Source of the DNA: Acidimicrobiales bacterium | GTDB lineage: Bacteria; Actinomycetota; Acidimicrobiia; Acidimicrobiales; RAAP-2 | Length of the DNA stretch: 43,637 bases | Reading direction: 5' to 3' | Assembly: GCA_017883075.1 (NCBI GenBank) | Contig: JADGOI010000006.1 | Span: 1-43,637, forward strand | Part shown: positions 1 through 6,450 of the stretch, piece after piece | How positions within the stretch are numbered: position 1 is the stretch's first letter | How the letters are laid out: the number at the start of each line of letters is the position of its first letter | The notes under the pieces: model-generated | Told to the model about the DNA's origin: nothing | The model's database searches: none | What the model saw: only the letters and a program-made list of their open reading frames with translations | Made by a program: the position numbers and the translations under genes

Positions 1-79
1 TCGGGAGGACGCTCTCGGTGGGCAGATCCCGTTGTGGGACCGGGGCGCAGGTTGGTACCTGACGCAGGCGGGGCCATGA
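1..79 (+). CDS. 3' end of an unidentified gene (partial)
   Basis: One frame (codons from position 2) stays open to a TGA at 77-79 and reads as a plausible protein tail ending in IPLWDRGAGWYLTQAGP. The gene would begin left of the window. The reading is short, the opposite strand is also open here, and no family is recognised, so this is a tentative call. If real, its end lies next to the transposase-like start on the opposite strand. Confidence 0.25.
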   Translation, partial: REDALGGQIPLWDRGAGWYLTQAGP

Positions 80-173
80 TCGGGGCATAGATCGTGCAGG
101 CCCCGACGAGTTCGCCGGCCACCAGGCGATCACAGATGTCGCGTCGAAACTCTCTCGCATAGCGCTTGGGCAT
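1..173 (-). pseudogene. Transposase OrfA-like N-terminus (IS3-type), partial or remnant
   Basis: Reading leftward from the ATG at 173-171, the first residues are MPKRYAREFRRDICDRLV, the typical opening of the helix-turn-helix OrfA protein of IS3-type elements, which binds the element's ends. A strong Shine-Dalgarno GGAGG lies 7 nt upstream on the minus strand. After about 26 residues the reading no longer resembles OrfA (it becomes Pro/Gly-rich), although the frame stays open to the window edge. I infer that only the 5' end of an OrfA gene survives, with a junction around 80-95, beside three tRNA genes. Whether more of the element lies further left cannot be seen. Confidence 0.4.
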
Positions 174-242
174 GGACTACCTCCAAGTAGCTCACGACCA
201 GACTCTTACAAACCTGGACCGCCGAACGGGGTCAAGGCCACC

Positions 243-317
243 TGGTGCGCCCCCTGGGATTCGAACCCAGAACCTGCGGATTAAGAGTCCGTTGCTCTGC
301 CATTGAGCTAGAGGCGC
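243..317 (-). tRNA. tRNA-Lys(CTT)
   Basis: The minus strand folds as a complete cloverleaf. The acceptor stem GCGCCTC pairs with GGGGCGC (one G-T pair), the D stem is GCTC/GAGC, and the T arm is CTGGG-TTCGAAT-CCCAG. The anticodon loop CTCTTAA gives anticodon CTT, which reads AAG. The discriminator base is A and the terminal CCA is encoded at 245-243. It is the first of a Lys-His-Arg cluster, with Lys and His on the minus strand and Arg on the plus strand. Confidence 0.95.
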
Positions 318-379
318 CCGACACAGTAAAACTTGCGACTGATCGCGGGCGCTACTGCCCGCGATCATGTGGATATGAG

Positions 380-455
380 GGTGACCGACGGGGTTCGAAC
401 CCGCGACCTCCGGGGCCACATCCCGGCGCTCTAACCAAACTGAGCTACGGCCACC
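380..455 (-). tRNA. tRNA-His(GTG)
   Basis: A full cloverleaf on the minus strand: acceptor GTGGCCG/CGGTCAC, anticodon stem CCGGG/CCCGG with loop ATGTGGC (anticodon GTG), and T arm GCGGG-TTCGAAC-CCCGT. Position -1 is G (455) and the discriminator is C (380), the extra G-1:C73 pair that is the identity element of tRNA-His. The terminal CCA is not encoded and must be added after transcription. Confidence 0.95.
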
Positions 456-520
456 AAGGAGCAATCATTCTGGCACACGCCGCCAGCTCTCGGTGCCATC
501 GTTGTAACCTCATGCTCCGA

Positions 521-594
521 GCCCCTGTAGCTCAACTGGATAGAGCGGGTGGCTTCTACCCACCAGGTTGCGGGTTCGACTCCTGCCGGGGGCG
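521..594 (+). tRNA. tRNA-Arg(TCT)
   Basis: A cloverleaf on the plus strand: acceptor GCCCCTG pairs with CGGGGGC, the anticodon stem GGTGG/CCACC encloses loop CTTCTAC (anticodon TCT, reading AGA), and the T arm is GCGGG-TTCGACT-CCTGC. The discriminator is G and CCA is not encoded. AGA codons are rare in such GC-rich genes, so this is probably a low-use tRNA. It is transcribed away from the Lys and His genes. Confidence 0.93.
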
Positions 595-928
595 CGCAAG
601 ACTTTGAGCAGCGTGTTTGTTGGACACGGCTCGACGGTGGCCGAAGCACTCAGGGTGCCGTGCAAGGTCTCGAGATTCTTCCTCGAGGATCTTTGCGGGC
701 AGATGGGCACGGTGGAAGCCCTCGGCGACATCGTCCGTCCCGAGCCGCTCAGTGCAGCGTTCACTGCAGCGTCGACGGCGGCGATGCGAAGTGTGGTGAG
801 CAGGTCAAACTACTCTTCCGAAATGGAGGACGGCCGAATTGCGAGGGTGAGGTGACACGCCCCCGGGAGGCTGTTGCCCTCGCGGCCGGGACCAGGCCCG
901 GGCCGGAGCCGGAGCCGAAAGGACCATC
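595..928. other. Gap between tRNA-Arg and the first oxidoreductase gene, no gene recognised
   Basis: About 330 bp with several short overlapping open frames, none resembling a known family and none with a convincing ribosome site. Two CTCGAG palindromes lie close together near 669-695. The last 20-30 bp carry the ribosome-binding region of the next gene (AAAGGA at about 917-922). I see no RNA structure that stands out. Confidence 0.4.
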
Positions 929-1981
929 ATGAGCCCACCCTTCCGACTCGACGTGATCGGCTTCGGTTCGTCTCCATCGGCCATGCAGACTGTCGCCCGT
1001 CAGGCACAACAGGCCGGGTTCTCCGGACTTTGGCTCACCGAGAGCACGCAGCCCGTCTTCAGCATGTGCACGGCTGCGGCACTGGCCACCGACGGCCTCG
1101 CCATCGGCACCGGTATTGCCGTGGCGTTCGCCCGCAGCCCGATGGTTTCTGCCCAGGCGGCGTGGATGCTGGCCGACGCCACCGGGGGTCGGTTCACCCT
1201 CGGATTGGGCACCCAGGTAAGAGCCCACGTGGAGCGTCGGTATTCCGCTGCCTTTGACCACCCGGGGCCGAGACTGAAGGAGTACGTGGCCGCCGTCCGT
1301 TCGATCTTCCGAGCCTTCGGGCGCCAGGAGCGGTTGCGGTTCGAAGGGGACTTCTACTCGTTCTCCCTCCTGCCCGATATGTGGTCGCCGGGTCCCATGG
1401 ACCACGACGATCCGCCCATCTACCTGGCCGGCGTCAGCCCCTGGATGTGCCGGATGATCGGAGAGGTGGCCGATGGGATGCATGTCCACCCGCTCAATAC
1501 TGCGACCTACCTCGAGCAGGTGGTCCGCCCGGCCGTCGCCGAAGGAGAGATCCGTGCCGGCCGTCGCCCCGGCCAGGTGGCGCTGGCCTGCCCGGTCATG
1601 ACCATCGTGGGGGATAATGAGGAAGAGTTGTCAGCTCAGCGTGAGGACGTCCGGATGCGCCTCGCCTTCTACGGTTCGACGCCCGGGTATGAAGTGGTCT
1701 TCGACACCCATGGCTGGTTCGGTGTCGGTGAGCGGCTCAATCAACTGCAACGGGCCGGCGATTTCGCCGGGATGGCTGCCACGGTCACCGACGAGATGGT
1801 CGACGCGTTCGCCGTCACTGCACCATGGGAAAGACTGGGCCAGGCACTGATCGATCGTTACGCCTCGGTCGCCAGTCACGTCATCTGCTACTCGGCGTCG
1901 CCTCAGTGGACGAGTGTTCCGGCCACGTTGGAGCGATGGAGCGATGTGGCCCGCGCCGTGGCCATAGGGAGTCCGTCCTGA
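929..1981 (+). CDS. LLM-class F420-dependent oxidoreductase, TIGR03617-like
   Basis: A 350-residue protein of the luciferase-like monooxygenase superfamily. The TIM-barrel signatures are visible: GFSGLWLTES (30-40), the strand GLAIGTGIAVAFARSP (56-71), GGRFTLGLGTQVRAHVERR (86-104) and DPPIYLAGVSPWMC near 165. The pattern GLGTQV..HVERR is typical of the actinobacterial F420-utilising subfamily TIGR03617, in which deazaflavin F420 rather than FMN is the expected cofactor. The substrate is unknown. The ATG at 929 follows AAAGGA at a good distance. The gene stands alone, with a histidine-kinase remnant 110 bp downstream. The family call is firm; F420 dependence is inferred from the family. Confidence 0.88.
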   Translation: MSPPFRLDVIGFGSSPSAMQTVARQAQQAGFSGLWLTESTQPVFSMCTAAALATDGLAIGTGIAVAFARSPMVSAQAAWMLADATGGRFTLGLGTQVRAHVERRYSAAFDHPGPRLKEYVAAVRSIFRAFGRQERLRFEGDFYSFSLLPDMWSPGPMDHDDPPIYLAGVSPWMCRMIGEVADGMHVHPLNTATYLEQVVRPAVAEGEIRAGRRPGQVALACPVMTIVGDNEEELSAQREDVRMRLAFYGSTPGYEVVFDTHGWFGVGERLNQLQRAGDFAGMAATVTDEMVDAFAVTAPWERLGQALIDRYASVASHVICYSASPQWTSVPATLERWSDVARAVAIGSPS

Positions 1982-2090
1982 CCACCCGATGAACGGCTCG
2001 GCTCCGAGTGGGCGAGCCCGGGAATTCACAGTTGGCTCCGAGGTTGCTCGCAGTGAATCGCGAACCCACTGCTGCACCATGTGGGAAGAG

Positions 2091-2297
2091 GTGCCCGATG
2101 ATCGCCCAGGATCAGCGGCCGAGGAGGCTGCCCGGTACTTCGAACGCGTCTACCGGGCCGACCCGTCGCGGACCAGCACCAACGGGGGCTCGGGGCTCGG
2201 GCTCTCGATCGTCTGGTCGATAGCGGCTGCCCATGGCGGAACGATCACCGTATCTCCCCGGTCCGGGGAGGAAGCGGTGTTCACGGTCGACCGTCCC
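2091..2297 (+). pseudogene. Histidine-kinase ATPase-domain remnant
   Basis: About 69 codons match the end of a sensor histidine kinase HATPase domain: a degraded G1 box (DDRPG, normally DDGPG), the F-box-like RYFERVYRADPSR, the intact G2 box GGSGLGLSIV, and the closing strand AAHGGTITVSPRSGEEAVF. Everything upstream that a kinase needs (sensor, DHp helix with His, clear N box) is missing, and the preceding codons are unrecognisable. The open frame runs on to 2450, but the tail has no kinase character. I conclude it is a fossil. Its 3' half lies antisense to the last codons of the GtrA gene. Confidence 0.7.
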
Positions 2298-2842
2298 GAG
2301 TTGGCCGACCAATCCGTGGCGGTCGAGGAATCCCCCGTGACCGAAATGGTGAGCGGAAGGTGGCCCACTACTCCCCGAGGTTCCCCGGTCTTGTCGGCAA
2401 AGAGGAACCGGTCGAGGACGAAATACCGAATGACCCATAGCTGCGCATAGGCGGCCAAATTGGCACCGTCGACCGCGAAGGTACGCCAGGGGTTGGCGAA
2501 ACTGACGCTATGGGATCCCGCATAGCGCACGGCCAGAGTGGAGAGCACCAGCCCGGCGGCGGCCAAGAGGCAGAACGGCACGATTTCACCCGCTCCCGCC
2601 CGGCCTCGTACGTTCCACACCCATCGGCGATTGAGCTCGAACGAAGGTCCGGTGCACACTGCGATTGCGAACACATTGGCCAAGGTAGGTGAGAAATGAA
2701 ATGCGTCGATGCCCACTGCAAGGGCGAGGAGACCGATCGCCATGGAGACGATCGAGGCGCCCGAATAGCGGAGCAGCTTTGCTATGGGCAGACGCGCCAA
2801 CCAGTTCACCCGGATATCTTCGGCTTCTTTGTCTCCGACCAT
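2150..2842 (-). CDS. GtrA family membrane protein with an odd C-terminal extension
   Basis: A 230-residue protein. Residues 20-150 are a GtrA domain with four membrane segments (about 24-46, 55-76, 86-108, 129-147), the FELNRRWVW motif after the second and the closing RYFVLDRFLFADK. GtrA proteins are thought to help move or modify polyprenyl-linked sugars in the membrane. Such proteins normally stop soon after the last helix; here some 78 hydrophilic residues follow, and the last ~49 are encoded antisense to the histidine-kinase remnant, so the extension is probably accidental readthrough after loss of the original stop. No clear ribosome site precedes the ATG. It is divergent from the GT2-GtrA gene, 127 bp away, and probably serves the same pathway. 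Confidence 0.75.
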   Translation of the reverse strand: MVGDKEAEDIRVNWLARLPIAKLLRYSGASIVSMAIGLLALAVGIDAFHFSPTLANVFAIAVCTGPSFELNRRWVWNVRGRAGAGEIVPFCLLAAAGLVLSTLAVRYAGSHSVSFANPWRTFAVDGANLAAYAQLWVIRYFVLDRFLFADKTGEPRGVVGHLPLTISVTGDSSTATDWSANSGRSTVNTASSPDRGDTVIVPPWAAAIDQTIESPSPEPPLVLVRDGSAR

Positions 2843-2957
2843 GAGCGATAGGTCGAAATGCCGCCCGGGCTCCTGGTGAGAGCCGGGGGTGGCGAATTGG
2901 GAGAAGAGGCTGCGGGCCGGCCCAGCTGGCTCATAGGGAGCTCCAAGGTTGGCATCT

Positions 2958-2963
2958 TAGGAT
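2958..2963 (+). promoter_or_regulatory. -10 box TAGGAT, leaderless start of the GT2-GtrA gene
   Basis: TAGGAT ends exactly 6 nt before the ATG at 2970, which would place the transcription start on the A of the start codon. No Shine-Dalgarno is present. No convincing -35 box is seen. Confidence 0.5.
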
Positions 2964-2969
2964 CGCCAT

Positions 2970-4196
2970 ATGGGTATCGTTCAGGCGCCGAAACCCTTGG
3001 CCGGTCCCAACGCAGGGCCCGTGGCCGTCGAGATCGTCGTTCCCGTCTACAACGAGGAACGATTGGTCGAGTCAAGTATCCGGAAGCTCAGGGCGTACCT
3101 CGATGCCTCGTTCCCCTTCAGCGCTCTCGTCACCATCGCTGATAACGCCAGCACCGACGCGACCTGGGAGCGTGCCACCGGGCTCGTCGACCAACTGGCG
3201 GGTGTCCGAGCCGTCCACCTCGAGGAAAAGGGCCGGGGACGGGCGCTGCGGGCGGCATGGTCGACCTCGGGTGCCGAGGTTGTCGCCTACATGGACGTGG
3301 ATCTGTCCACCGGGCTCGACGCATTGCTGCCGCTGGTTGCGCCGCTGCTCTCGGGGAATGCCGACCTGGCCATCGGATCGCGTCTCGTCTTTGGTGCGAA
3401 AGTCGTGCGTGGTACCAAACGGGAGTTGATCTCTCGTGTGTACAACCTGATTGTCCGGACAACCCTCCACAACAAGTTCTCCGACGCACAGTGCGGGTTC
3501 AAGGCGATCCGCTCGGAGCTGGTCAAGGACATTCTGCCCCTGGTCGAAGACAACGGATGGTTCTTCGACACCGAATTGCTTGTGCTGGCAGAGCGAAACG
3601 GACTGCGAATTCATGAAGTTCCTGTCGACTGGGTCGACGACCCTGACTCGCGAGTAGATATTGCCCGGACCGCGATGGATGACCTGAGCGGGATCGCTCG
3701 TCTGGTGTGGAGCTTCTTCAGGGGTCGAGGAATGGCCGGAGCAGATCTCCTCTCTGCCGGCGTGGCCCCGCCCGACGAGCTGGTTCGGTTCGCCCGAGTG
3801 GGGATCATCAGCACCGTCGCCTACGTAACGCTCTTCCTCCTTCTCCAAGGCCCCCTCGGGGCGCTGGTCGCCAATGTGGTCGTGTTGGTGTTCACCACCA
3901 TTGTCAATACAGTCATGCACGCTCGGTTCACGTTTGCTGCCCGAGGCCCCTTTCTGCGCCGCACCCAATTCCTCGGTGCCGGCACCGTCCTGGTGACGAG
4001 TGTCGGCCTCACCACCCTTGCTCTTCTCCTCGCTCACGCAGTGTCGCCAAACTCACTGCTCACCCGGGTTGCTGCCATTGTCATCGGAACCGGCATCGCC
4101 GCACTGGTCCGGTTTTGCCTGCTGCGGGCGTGGGTCTTCCGAGCCCGCAATGCATTGCCATCGCCTGCCCACTATCCCAAGGAGACACTGCGATGA
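2970..4196 (+). CDS. Polyprenyl-phosphate glycosyltransferase (GT2) fused to GtrA
   Basis: 408 residues in two parts. Residues 20-245 form a GT2 domain of the dolichol-phosphate mannosyltransferase/DPG synthase type: VVPVYNEE (23-30), ADNASTDAT (57-65), the metal-binding DVDLSTG (109-115) and DAQCGFKAIR (172-181). Residues 270-400 form a GtrA-like four-helix membrane domain. The enzyme is expected to transfer a sugar from a nucleotide donor to polyprenyl phosphate on the cytoplasmic face, with the GtrA part aiding membrane placement or flipping. The stop overlaps the next gene's start by 4 nt (ATGA), coupling it to an ArnT-like enzyme that would use the lipid-linked sugar. The sugar is not known. 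Confidence 0.88.
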   Translation: MGIVQAPKPLAGPNAGPVAVEIVVPVYNEERLVESSIRKLRAYLDASFPFSALVTIADNASTDATWERATGLVDQLAGVRAVHLEEKGRGRALRAAWSTSGAEVVAYMDVDLSTGLDALLPLVAPLLSGNADLAIGSRLVFGAKVVRGTKRELISRVYNLIVRTTLHNKFSDAQCGFKAIRSELVKDILPLVEDNGWFFDTELLVLAERNGLRIHEVPVDWVDDPDSRVDIARTAMDDLSGIARLVWSFFRGRGMAGADLLSAGVAPPDELVRFARVGIISTVAYVTLFLLLQGPLGALVANVVVLVFTTIVNTVMHARFTFAARGPFLRRTQFLGAGTVLVTSVGLTTLALLLAHAVSPNSLLTRVAAIVIGTGIAALVRFCLLRAWVFRARNALPSPAHYPKETLR

Positions 4197-6373
4197 CCAC
4201 CCTCGTTCCCGAGGTGGTGCCCGAGGAGTTGGCCCAAGAGCCGTCAACGCTACCTCTACCGGCCCCGTCGACCGCCGGGCCGGCTCGCTGGTGGGTACTC
4301 AATGGGCGACCCACCTGGTCGGCGCCGGCGCGTGTCGTCATCTTCGTCTCCACGCTGGTGCTCTATACGTGGCATCTCTCGAGCGTCGGGATGGCCAACT
4401 CGTTCTATGCCGCGGCCGTCAAGAGCGGGACCCTCAGCTGGAAGGCGCTCTTCTTCGGCTCTCTCGATCCGGGAAGTTTCATCACCGTCGACAAGCCGCC
4501 GGCGGCCCTCTGGATCCAAGAGCTCTCGGGTCGGGTCTTCGGGTTTTCGTCGTGGAGCATGCTTCTGCCTGAGGCACTCGCAGGTATGGCAACCGTCATG
4601 ATCCTCTACTACCTGATCCGCCGCTGGGTCGGTGAGGGTGCTGCGATCTTCGGTGCAGTGGCTCTGGCGGTCACGCCGATCGCCACCGAGATGTTCCGTG
4701 ACAACAACCCCGACGCGTTATTGACCTTCCTCCTGGTGGCGGCGGCGTGGGCATTATGGTCTGCCCTCGAGACGGCAAAGACCAACCGACTTGTGCTCTG
4801 TGCCTCCCTCGTCGGCTTCGCCTTCCTCACCAAGACGCTCGAGGCGTTTATCGTGCTGCCGGCGTTCGGGCTCGTGTACCTGTTGTGTGCCAAACCTCGG
4901 CTGGCGCGCCGGCTGGTCCAGCTCAGTTGGGCGGCCTTGGCGCTGGTGATCTCCAGTGGATGGTGGGTCGCCATCGTCGAGCTTTGGCCCGCTTCCTCCC
5001 GACCGTACATCGGAGGGAGCACCAACAACTCTGAGCTCAACCTCATCTTCGGCTACAACGGGTTCTCGAGAGTGTTCGGCTCGGGCGGGGGATCGGGCGC
5101 CCCTGGCGGAGCCGGTCCGGCATTCGCCGGGACACCGGGTATCGGTCGGATGTTCAACGACCTATTGGGAGGGCAGATCTCCTGGCTGCTCCCATTGGCC
5201 ATTGTGGGCCTGTTGGGCGGGCTGTGGCTCACCCGCAAAGAGCCCCGAGCGAGTTTGCGCCGCGCCGGGTACGTGTTGTGGGGTGGCTGGACCCTGATGT
5301 TCGCCGCTGTCTTTTCCGATGCACAGGGAATCTTCCACCCGTATTACACAGTGGTCCTCGCTCCCGGAATCGCCGCGCTCTGTGGAGCCGGTGTGCCGGC
5401 GTTGTGGCGGCTGGGGCGATCAAACCGATGGTGGTGTTGGGCGCTGCCGGTAGCCGTCATCGGTTCGGCGGTCTGGGCCGCGGTTCTCCTTGGCCGCACG
5501 CCGCGGTACGACACCTGGTTGGCCCCGAGTCTCGTCGTGGCCGGTGTGATCGGAGCCATCGGGCTTCTGCTCGCACTCATCGGGGTGGTCAGGGCCAAGT
5601 TGGCGACCGGGGCGGCGTCGGTCCTCGGAGCCGCGAGCCTGCTGGCCGGTCCCATCGCGTATTCCATCACCACCGTGAACAGTCCCAACGCCGGGGCGTT
5701 GGCCAGCGCGGGCCCGGCCACCACCGCGGCGGCCGGCGGTGGCGTGTTCAGGTTCGGTGCGGATTTGCCGGGTGGAGCGGCGATTGGGGCGTTGGGAAGG
5801 GGTCGCCAGGGTGGTTTCGGCACCGGCCCAAGTGCCGATCAAGCGGTCGTCTCCTACCTCGAGAAGCACCAGGGCAGTGCCGAGTACATGGTGGCGGTGA
5901 CCGGATCACAAGTGGCGGCCCCGCTCATCTTGTCGTCGGGCAAACCGGTTATCGCCATGGGTGGTTTCAGCGGCAGTGACCCTGCACCCTCCCTGGCCCA
6001 GTTCAAAAAGCTGGTGGCCACCGGAAAGGTCCACTACGTCCTGGTCAACTCGGGGTTGACCGGCTCGATCTCGCTTGGTTCGACATCGAGAGATAGCCCC
6101 CCGAACGGGTTCCCTGGCAGACCACCAGGATCATTTCGCCTGCCACCAGGGGTTGAGTCCAACGGCAACGGCCCCCGGGCCGGTGGCCCCCCGGGTGGGT
6201 TCCCCGGCGGGACGGGAAGGGCCTTCGGCGGCCCCGGCGGCCGGTCATCCGACGCCAACGCTATCGATCAATGGGTGGAGGCCCACGGGACCAAGGTCTC
6301 CTATGGATCCTCGGCGGGTGCTTCCTCGTCGGACGGCACCCTGTACTTCGTGAGCAGCGCCGCCGCGACATGA
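4193..6373 (+). CDS. ArnT/PMT-like membrane glycosyltransferase
   Basis: 726 residues from the ATG that overlaps the previous stop; the frame is open further upstream, but inside the GT2 gene. The N-terminal two thirds form a GT-C glycosyltransferase (PMT_2/ArnT-like, as in the YkcB-type family) with many membrane helices: a first helix at about 46-62, the loop FITVDKPPAALW (96-107), and RDNNPDALLTFLL (169-181). The C-terminal ~200 residues are outside the membrane, start with Gly-rich FG repeats, contain a conserved-looking core (VVSYLEKHQGSAEYMVAV), and include a Pro/Gly-rich linker. It likely transfers a sugar from a polyprenyl-phosphate donor made by the upstream gene to a cell-surface acceptor. 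The acceptor is unknown. Confidence 0.87.
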   Translation: MTTLVPEVVPEELAQEPSTLPLPAPSTAGPARWWVLNGRPTWSAPARVVIFVSTLVLYTWHLSSVGMANSFYAAAVKSGTLSWKALFFGSLDPGSFITVDKPPAALWIQELSGRVFGFSSWSMLLPEALAGMATVMILYYLIRRWVGEGAAIFGAVALAVTPIATEMFRDNNPDALLTFLLVAAAWALWSALETAKTNRLVLCASLVGFAFLTKTLEAFIVLPAFGLVYLLCAKPRLARRLVQLSWAALALVISSGWWVAIVELWPASSRPYIGGSTNNSELNLIFGYNGFSRVFGSGGGSGAPGGAGPAFAGTPGIGRMFNDLLGGQISWLLPLAIVGLLGGLWLTRKEPRASLRRAGYVLWGGWTLMFAAVFSDAQGIFHPYYTVVLAPGIAALCGAGVPALWRLGRSNRWWCWALPVAVIGSAVWAAVLLGRTPRYDTWLAPSLVVAGVIGAIGLLLALIGVVRAKLATGAASVLGAASLLAGPIAYSITTVNSPNAGALASAGPATTAAAGGGVFRFGADLPGGAAIGALGRGRQGGFGTGPSADQAVVSYLEKHQGSAEYMVAVTGSQVAAPLILSSGKPVIAMGGFSGSDPAPSLAQFKKLVATGKVHYVLVNSGLTGSISLGSTSRDSPPNGFPGRPPGSFRLPPGVESNGNGPRAGGPPGGFPGGTGRAFGGPGGRSSDANAIDQWVEAHGTKVSYGSSAGASSSDGTLYFVSSAAAT

Positions 6374-6435
6374 GGCGGCGTAACCGCGACATGAAACTGT
6401 AACCAAGCTGGCGGGCAGCGCCACCGGCCCGCCAT

Positions 6436-6441
6436 TAGCCT
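6436..6441 (+). promoter_or_regulatory. Possible -10 box TAGCCT before the secreted repeat gene
   Basis: TAGCCT lies 9 nt before the GTG at 6451, the same spacing as the TAGCCT-to-GTG arrangement before ndk. It favours the GTG start over the downstream ATG at 6490. No clear -35 box. Confidence 0.35.
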
Positions 6442-6450
6442 TTCCGGATC

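Noticed and set aside
568-855. Small plus-strand frame after tRNA-Arg
   Set aside because: It begins inside the tRNA gene and matches nothing I recognise.
3707-4192. Upstream extension of the ArnT-like gene
   Set aside because: It lies wholly inside the GT2-GtrA gene in another frame; the ATG at 4193 has the usual ATGA coupling.
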